Below are positions 6,155 to 9,653 of a stretch of 9,653 bases of DNA, piece by piece; positions within the stretch are counted from its first letter, which is position 1; every line of letters starts with the position of its first letter. A program made the position numbers and the translations under genes. The notes under the pieces were generated by a model. That model was not told where the DNA came from. It was given only the letters and a program-made list of their open reading frames with translations, and ran no database searches. Source of the stretch: an uncultured Clostridia bacterium (GTDB taxonomy: Bacteria > Bacillota > Clostridia > Christensenellales > UBA1242). Location of the stretch: positions 1-9,653 of the forward strand of contig CANPWT010000039.1 of NCBI GenBank assembly GCA_947584775.1. Direction: 5' to 3'.

Positions 6155-6168
6155 AATTGTATACAATT
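6155..6168. promoter_or_regulatory. Palindromic operator candidate over the rpiB promoter
   Basis: AATTGTATACAATT is a perfect 14-bp palindrome lying across the predicted rpiB -10 box. Its core TTGTATACAA matches the core of the GntR operator of Bacillus subtilis (established knowledge, recalled), so a GntR-family repressor responding to a sugar acid or sugar phosphate is a reasonable guess. No regulator gene is present in the window. Confidence 0.5.
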
Positions 6169-6183
6169 TTTACTTTTACACAA
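6156..6183 (-). promoter_or_regulatory. rpiB promoter
   Basis: On the minus strand: TTGTGT (6183-6178), a 16-nt spacer and TACAAT (6161-6156). Transcription would start near 6149, right at the AGGAG (6149-6145), leaving a leader of about 10 nt. Confidence 0.45.
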
Positions 6184-6212
6184 AACATTTTTTAATATTT
6201 TTATAAAAACTA

Positions 6213-6241
6213 TATACAATTTAAAAAATATTTGGTATACT
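6213..6241 (+). promoter_or_regulatory. Promoter of the TM2/mnmA operon, predicted leaderless
   Basis: TATACA (6213-6218, 4 of 6 to consensus), a 17-nt spacer and TATACT (6236-6241), preceded by TG at 6233-6234 (extended -10). The ATG at 6248 comes 6 nt after the -10 and no Shine-Dalgarno site is present. TTGGTATACTAA (6232-6243) is a near-palindrome sharing the GTATAC core of the rpiB operator about 75 bp away. Confidence 0.6.
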
Positions 6242-6247
6242 AATTAA

Positions 6248-6718
6248 ATGAAATTGTCAAAGTATAAGCGTTGCCCTAGGTGTAACACAAAAGTGCCAAG
6301 CGAGGTTAACATTTGCCCAGGCTGTTCGCTAAATTACATCAAGTTTAACCAAGCCACAAACAAGCAGGCGAAAATTGCGCTAAAAAGCGGCCAAACAGAT
6401 AAGGTTTTACTTCGCCGTGGGCTTCCTAACGATGTAAATAAAACCACGCTTTTGTTGCTAACAATATTTTTGGGCTTCACGGGCGCGCACTATTATTATG
6501 TTGGCCGGGTAAAAATGGGTTTGTTTTTCTCGTTTTTCTGCATTATTGGCATAATAAATGTAATTGTTAACAGTGTGCTTAAAGATGTCCCAACCTCGGA
6601 TTGGTTTCAAGTTTTTGTGTTTTTAGTTTTGGTTTGGGGCTTTGTGCTTATGCTTTGGATTATAGACATTGCAAAAGTAATTTTTAACAGGTTTAAAGTG
6701 CCTGTAAGTAGAGAGTAG
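6248..6718 (+). CDS. Zinc ribbon plus TM2-domain membrane protein
   Basis: A 156-residue membrane protein. The N-terminus is a single C4 zinc ribbon (C9/C12/C23/C26; RCPRCNTKVPSEVNICPGC), followed by a hydrophilic linker (27-65). Then comes a TM2 domain: a hydrophobic helix (about 66-78), the hallmark GFTGAHYYYVGRVKMG (76-91) and a second helix (about 91-111). A further helix is at about 121-145, and the basic tail is short. The TM2 domain occurs in many bacterial membrane proteins of unclear function. The ATG is 6 nt after a good extended -10 with no Shine-Dalgarno site, so it is predicted leaderless. It ends in TAG only 3 nt before mnmA and is almost certainly cotranscribed with it. It is the third zinc-ribbon membrane-linked gene of the window. 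Domain assignments are confident, function is not. Confidence 0.85.
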   Translation: MKLSKYKRCPRCNTKVPSEVNICPGCSLNYIKFNQATNKQAKIALKSGQTDKVLLRRGLPNDVNKTTLLLLTIFLGFTGAHYYYVGRVKMGLFFSFFCIIGIINVIVNSVLKDVPTSDWFQVFVFLVLVWGFVLMLWIIDIAKVIFNRFKVPVSRE

Positions 6719-6721
6719 GTT

Positions 6722-7801
6722 ATGAAAACGGTAGTTGTAGGTTTAAGTGGTGGTGTGGATAGTTCGGTTGCGGCTTACCTATTAAAGCAACAAGGCTATA
6801 ATGTTATTGGCGTGTTTATGCTTAATTGGGAGGAACAGGACAACTCTGGTTTTTGCACTGCCGAGCAGGATTTTGAAGATGCCAAGCGCGTTGCCAACAA
6901 ACTTAACATACCATACTACACCGTAAACTATGCAAAAGAGTATAAAGAGCGCGTTTTTAGTTATTTTTTGGACGAATATCAAAAGGGTTACACTCCCAAC
7001 CCAGATGTTTTGTGCAATAGGGAAATTAAGTTTGGCCCATTTTTAGATTTTGCGCTTAGCCTGGGCGCGGACTATATTGCAACCGGCCATTATTGTAAAC
7101 GTGTGGACAGGGATGGCAAGGTGTATTTGTATAAATCGCACGATAAAAATAAGGACCAAACTTACTTTTTAAACCAACTTAACCAATTTCAACTTAGCAA
7201 AACGCTTTTCCCGCTTGCAGATATAGATAAATCTGAGGTGCGCCAAATTGCCCAAAAACTTAACCTTGTAACCGCACAAAAAAAGGATAGCACCGGCATT
7301 TGCTTTATCGGGGAAAGGAATTTTAGGCAGTTTTTAAAAAATTATCTCCCTGCCCAGCCTGGCCTTATTAAGGATTTACAGGGCAATGTGGTGGGCAAGC
7401 ATGAGGGAGTTATGTATTATACAATTGGTCAGCGCCGGGGGCTTGACATTGGCGGAAAAATAGGTTATGATTTAGATAGGTGGTTTGTGGTTAAAAAAGA
7501 TGTTAAAACAAACACCCTGTACGTTAACTGCGGCGAATGCGAGGAAATGTATTCTAACGAAATCATTGTAACCGACTTTAATTGGATTACCGATACTCCA
7601 ACCAAAACCTTTGATTGTTTCGTAAAACTTCGCTACCGCCAGCCAGACCAAGCAGTTACAGTTATTTTTATAGATAATAAAACGCTTAAGCTAAAATTTA
7701 AAACCAAACAGCGCGCGGTAACCGTTGGGCAATTTGCCGTTTTGTACGATGCTGAGGGCATGTGCTACGGCGGCGGCAGAATAAACGAACTTGTTAATTA
7801 A
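6722..7801 (+). CDS. mnmA: tRNA-specific 2-thiouridylase MnmA
   Basis: A 359-residue enzyme that thiolates U34 of the Lys, Glu and Gln tRNAs, using ATP to adenylate the base and a persulfide sulfur handed on from a cysteine desulfurase. The PP-loop SGGVDSS (9-15) binds ATP. TPNPDVLCN (91-99) holds the first catalytic cysteine C98, and STGICFIGER (190-199) the second, C194. Other family blocks are DQTYFL (145-150), TIGQRRGL (234-241) and the C-terminal GMCYGGGRI. The length is typical and no key residue is missing. The start lies 3 nt behind the TM2 gene with only a weak TAGG as ribosome site, so translation is probably coupled to that gene. No sulfur-transfer partner gene is in the window, and no clear terminator follows. 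Confidence 0.97.
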   Translation: MKTVVVGLSGGVDSSVAAYLLKQQGYNVIGVFMLNWEEQDNSGFCTAEQDFEDAKRVANKLNIPYYTVNYAKEYKERVFSYFLDEYQKGYTPNPDVLCNREIKFGPFLDFALSLGADYIATGHYCKRVDRDGKVYLYKSHDKNKDQTYFLNQLNQFQLSKTLFPLADIDKSEVRQIAQKLNLVTAQKKDSTGICFIGERNFRQFLKNYLPAQPGLIKDLQGNVVGKHEGVMYYTIGQRRGLDIGGKIGYDLDRWFVVKKDVKTNTLYVNCGECEEMYSNEIIVTDFNWITDTPTKTFDCFVKLRYRQPDQAVTVIFIDNKTLKLKFKTKQRAVTVGQFAVLYDAEGMCYGGGRINELVN

Positions 7802-7860
7802 ATTGCCAATATAATAAATAACAAAATCAATTTTGCATAATACAAAAGATAGGAGGAGTT

Positions 7861-9021
7861 ATGTCTAAGTCAAATGTATGGCGCACTTGTGGCCCGTGGG
7901 AAGATAGGGACGATGATGAAATTGAAACATTACAGGAGCATTCCCCCCAATTTGCACCAAAGCCGGATGGCTGTAATTTAGTTACCAAAACCACACAAAA
8001 ACTGGTTGAGGAACAAAAAATTGACTACCCCAAAGTTTTTTCGGAAGAATTTTACGATAATTATGCAAACAAATATTACTCGGACACTCCAAATCATTGG
8101 GAGTGGGTGCGCATAAAGCAATTTGCGGTGGCGGTGCGTAACCTTTACGCCTTTTGCGCAGTGCAACTTGAGCAAAAATATTTTTACCCCGCACCTGATT
8201 GGGCAAAAGTTAACCCAAAACATTCTATTTCCAAATTGGTGGCGGAACTCCGCACGGCGGAAAATAATCTTGCTGCTAGGTTTACAAAGTCAGATAAAAA
8301 CATTTGCAAAACGCTGCACATTAACAAAACCGTTTCCAGCCTGGTGGATTATGCGGCCAAAGCGTTGCTGCTTTATCAAATATGCGCAAATAAAATAGAA
8401 ATTCAACCTTACCTTGACGCTACCGAAATTATACACAACAACAATCTGGACGAAACAGAAAAAGCGCTTCAACTTTTGCGCGCAAGCACCATCAACGCCA
8501 TGAAGTTAGATAAGCAAACAAACAGAAATAATTTAAAGTTAGACCCTTATCACATTTATAAATTAAATTATATTTACCGCACTAAGGACGATAAAGCGCT
8601 AGATTTTAAACCGCTGTTAAACCAAATTATACAAGATGTGGGCGGAACAACGGTGGAGGAGTGCAGGCAACTTTACAACCAAACTTACAAACAGGTTTTA
8701 ATGCAACAGTCCGATAGTTCTATACAAAATTTAGTAAAATTTTACAATAACTATAAATCAATATATTTTTACGCAGACTATGCCAGCCAACTTGCAAATA
8801 GATATAACGAGCAAAATTATTTGGTGTCCTTTAAATACGAGCAAGTGGACTGTTATAAACAAACCGAAAAAAACTTGGCATTTTGTAAAAATATTATGTC
8901 CTCGCTAAACTGTCCAGGGGAATATGGCTCGGATGTTGCAAAAATGATACACTATTTATCTCGCGTAATAGAGTGCTCGGCCAACGCATATAGCGCTTAC
9001 TTGCAAAACCCAAATTTTTAA
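7861..9021 (+). CDS. Hypothetical 386-residue soluble helical protein
   Basis: I do not recognise this protein. It has no signal peptide, no membrane helix and no known motif that I can see. The first 60 residues are acidic and look disordered (CGPWEDRDDDEIETLQEHSPQFAPKP). From about 65 it appears almost wholly alpha-helical, with long amphipathic stretches rich in Leu, Ala, Asn, Gln and Tyr, for example VRIKQFAVAVRNLYAFCAVQL, and repeated Tyr-Asn-rich segments (FYNNYKSIYFYADYASQLANRYNEQNY). Such a pattern suits a helical-bundle scaffold or repeat protein. The start is strongly supported by AGGAGGAG (7851-7858), the best ribosome site in the window. It lies 59 nt behind mnmA with no terminator between, so it may be read through from that operon; I see no convincing promoter of its own. 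Codon use matches the neighbours. Confidence 0.8.
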   Translation: MSKSNVWRTCGPWEDRDDDEIETLQEHSPQFAPKPDGCNLVTKTTQKLVEEQKIDYPKVFSEEFYDNYANKYYSDTPNHWEWVRIKQFAVAVRNLYAFCAVQLEQKYFYPAPDWAKVNPKHSISKLVAELRTAENNLAARFTKSDKNICKTLHINKTVSSLVDYAAKALLLYQICANKIEIQPYLDATEIIHNNNLDETEKALQLLRASTINAMKLDKQTNRNNLKLDPYHIYKLNYIYRTKDDKALDFKPLLNQIIQDVGGTTVEECRQLYNQTYKQVLMQQSDSSIQNLVKFYNNYKSIYFYADYASQLANRYNEQNYLVSFKYEQVDCYKQTEKNLAFCKNIMSSLNCPGEYGSDVAKMIHYLSRVIECSANAYSAYLQNPNF

Positions 9022-9116
9022 CAAAAATAAAATTAAATTGATTTACATTTAGCAAAAAGGCAAATAAATTTTGCGTGCTTACTTTTAAGCATAAAGAAAA
9101 GGTCGTGTTCAAACAA

Positions 9117-9133
9117 AGGTTTAAATTAAACCT
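9117..9133. repeat. 17-bp palindrome
   Basis: AGGTTTAA (9117-9124), one central A, TTAAACCT (9126-9133). It sits inside a larger possible fold closed by GGTCG (9101-9105) and CGACC (9154-9158). It could be an operator or part of a structured RNA. Confidence 0.4.
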
Positions 9134-9172
9134 AAATTAACATTAATAAAAGCCGACCAAATTAAGGCGCGC

Positions 9173-9184
9173 TTGTTTAAACAA
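9173..9184. repeat. 12-bp palindrome
   Basis: TTGTTTAAACAA is a perfect palindrome 55 bp downstream of the previous one, next to the only short GC-rich patch of the tract (GGCGCGC, 9166-9172). Confidence 0.35.
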
Positions 9185-9233
9185 AGTTTAATTAAAAAAC
9201 CAAACCTAAGTTGCGCAAATTAATAGGAAATAG

Positions 9234-9267
9234 AATTTATAAATTGTTTCAGTTTATAAATTTTTTT
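9234..9267 (+). terminator. Weak terminator-like hairpin
   Basis: AATTTATAAA (9234-9243), a 9-nt loop TTGTTTCAG, then TTTATAAATT (9253-9262) followed by more T to 9267. The stem has no G/C pair, so its strength is doubtful, but it is the only hairpin with a T-run behind the 386-residue gene. Confidence 0.35.
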
Positions 9268-9448
9268 ATCTTTTAGTTTTAATTTTGTATTTTAAATAAA
9301 TATGGCAGTTAAAATTAAATTTAACAAAGCGCCAAAAATTGGTGTAAATTTCATATTCTGCCTGTTGTTAAGTTACATTGACATATAATTTATAATTATA
9401 TTGATATATAATTAGTTATTAATGTATTAAATTCAACTAATGTTTGGC

Positions 9449-9468
9449 TAAATAATAATTATTATTTA
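9449..9468. repeat. 20-bp perfect AT palindrome
   Basis: The arm TAAATAATAA (9449-9458) is followed immediately by its reverse complement (9459-9468). It is made only of A and T, so it may extrude or melt easily; role unknown. Confidence 0.4.
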
Positions 9469-9528
9469 AATTTAATTTTAGGCAATTTTAATGTATTAAA
9501 AAAATTTTTTAAAATTATTAAAAAACAT

Positions 9529-9557
9529 TTGACTATTAATTTCAATTTAATTAAAAT
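9529..9557 (+). promoter_or_regulatory. Promoter reading out of the right edge
   Basis: TTGACT (9529-9534), exactly 17 nt, then TAAAAT (9552-9557). Transcription should begin near 9564. The transcript would carry the hairpin at 9568-9593 and the 26-bp palindrome at 9601-9626 before leaving the window. An ATG at 9625 stays open to the edge but lacks a ribosome site; AAGGA at 9633-9637 or GAGAG at 9641-9645 may serve a start just outside. Confidence 0.6.
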
Positions 9558-9567
9558 ATGTATTAAT

Positions 9568-9593
9568 AATAACCGAGGTCGATGTAGGTTATT
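9568..9593 (+). other. Leader hairpin
   Basis: AATAACC (9568-9574) pairs with GGTTATT (9587-9593) around a GC-richer 12-nt loop GAGGTCGATGTA. It starts about 4 nt after the predicted transcription start, so it would form at the 5' end of the right-edge transcript. Confidence 0.45.
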
Positions 9594-9600
9594 GTAATAA

Positions 9601-9626
9601 ATAAACAAATTTGCAAATTTGTTTAT
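9601..9626. repeat. 26-bp perfect palindrome in the right-edge leader
   Basis: The arm ATAAACAAATTTG (9601-9613) is followed at once by its exact reverse complement (9614-9626). It is the longest perfect palindrome in the window. On RNA it would form a hairpin of about 11-12 bp; on DNA it could be an operator for a dimeric regulator. There is no T-run, so it is not a plain terminator. Confidence 0.55.
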
Positions 9627-9653
9627 GTGTATAAGGAATAGAGAGAGACCTTA

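Larger units (their letters stand above)
9422..9566. repeat. Three copies of ATGTATTAA at near-equal spacing
   Basis: ATGTATTAA occurs at 9422-9430, 9491-9499 and 9558-9566, that is 69 and 67 bp apart; the first two share 12 bases (TAATGTATTAAA, 9420-9431 and 9489-9500). The last copy lies around the predicted transcription start of the right-end promoter. AT-richness makes chance matches easier. Confidence 0.3.
9022..9653. other. AT-rich noncoding tract with palindromes
   Basis: About 630 bases without a credible gene: all frames are short and the codon texture of the neighbouring genes is absent. It contains several palindromes and hairpins (annotated separately), three copies of a 9-mer, and a promoter near the right end. 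A small hairpin TGCTTA...TAAGCA (9076-9091) follows the 386-residue gene but has no T-run, so it is not a standard terminator. No tRNA cloverleaf, rRNA start, CRISPR repeat or DnaA-box cluster was seen. Confidence 0.7.

Noticed and set aside
6140..6166. TTG start extending rpiB upstream by nine codons
   Set aside because: The ATG at 6139 has AGGAG at the right distance and gives the normal RpiB N-terminus; the extension runs through the promoter and palindrome.
8123..8398. Alternative plus-strand frame inside the 386-residue gene, and minus-strand frames at 7978-8223 and 8290-8472
   Set aside because: Fully nested within a longer frame that has a strong ribosome site; no start signal of their own.
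9378..9412. TTGACA (9378-9383) with TATAAT (9407-9412) as a promoter
   Set aside because: Both boxes are perfect, but the spacer is 23 nt, too long for sigma-A.
9022..9653. tRNA, rRNA, CRISPR array or replication origin in the noncoding tract
   Set aside because: No cloverleaf, no 16S/23S conserved starts, no regularly spaced long repeats, and no TTATCCACA-type boxes were found.
1..9653. TGA read as Trp (mycoplasma code)
   Set aside because: All recognised genes are full length with TGG for Trp and without in-frame TGA, so the standard bacterial code fits.

Overview
The window looks like a piece of chromosome from an AT-rich, low-GC Gram-positive-type bacterium, probably an anaerobic, uncultured Firmicutes-like lineage (Clostridia, Bacilli or a Mollicutes relative). 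The grounds are Shine-Dalgarno sites of the GGAGG type, a lipobox lipoprotein, A/T-rich codons with TGG (not TGA) for Trp, and a PflX-type radical-SAM enzyme. No phage, IS, CRISPR, tRNA or rRNA was found. Taxonomy is inferred, not seen.

Layout. 142-618 is a two-helix membrane protein that may carry a PH-like domain and is clearly more AT-rich than its neighbours. 693-1460 is a TVP38/DedA-type (VTT) membrane protein. 1519-3108 is a two-gene operon closed by a terminator: an SPFH (band 7) protein with three C-terminal zinc ribbons, then a two-helix membrane protein with two zinc ribbons. It resembles part of the PspA/YdjGHI membrane-stress module of Bacillus. 3255-4062 holds two unrecognised soluble proteins, the second behind a strong promoter covered by a double palindrome. 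4083-4763 (minus) is a lipoprotein ending in a PepSY-like domain. 4854-5720 is a PflX-type radical-SAM protein that converges on rpiB (5717-6139, minus) with a 4-base overlap. 6248-7801 is an operon of a zinc-ribbon/TM2 membrane protein and mnmA (tRNA 2-thiouridylase). 7861-9021 is a large soluble protein I cannot name. 9022-9653 is a noncoding AT-rich tract with several palindromes and, near its right end, a well-formed promoter firing out of the window.

How the genes fit together. Only the SPFH/zinc-ribbon pair and the TM2/mnmA pair look like real operons; the rest appear to be single transcription units. Two themes run through the window. First, three genes carry C4 zinc ribbons attached to membrane-associated domains (six ribbons in all). 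Second, promoters sit extremely close to starts: three genes (3649, 4854, 6248) have a -10 box 6-7 nt before the ATG and no Shine-Dalgarno site, so they are predicted leaderless, and several genes that do have a Shine-Dalgarno site are predicted to start transcription almost on top of it.

The best candidates for new biology are the SPFH/zinc-ribbon membrane pair, the leaderless promoters with their palindromic operators, an RpiB whose usual ring-opening histidine is aspartate, and the unexplained promoter and leader at the right end.
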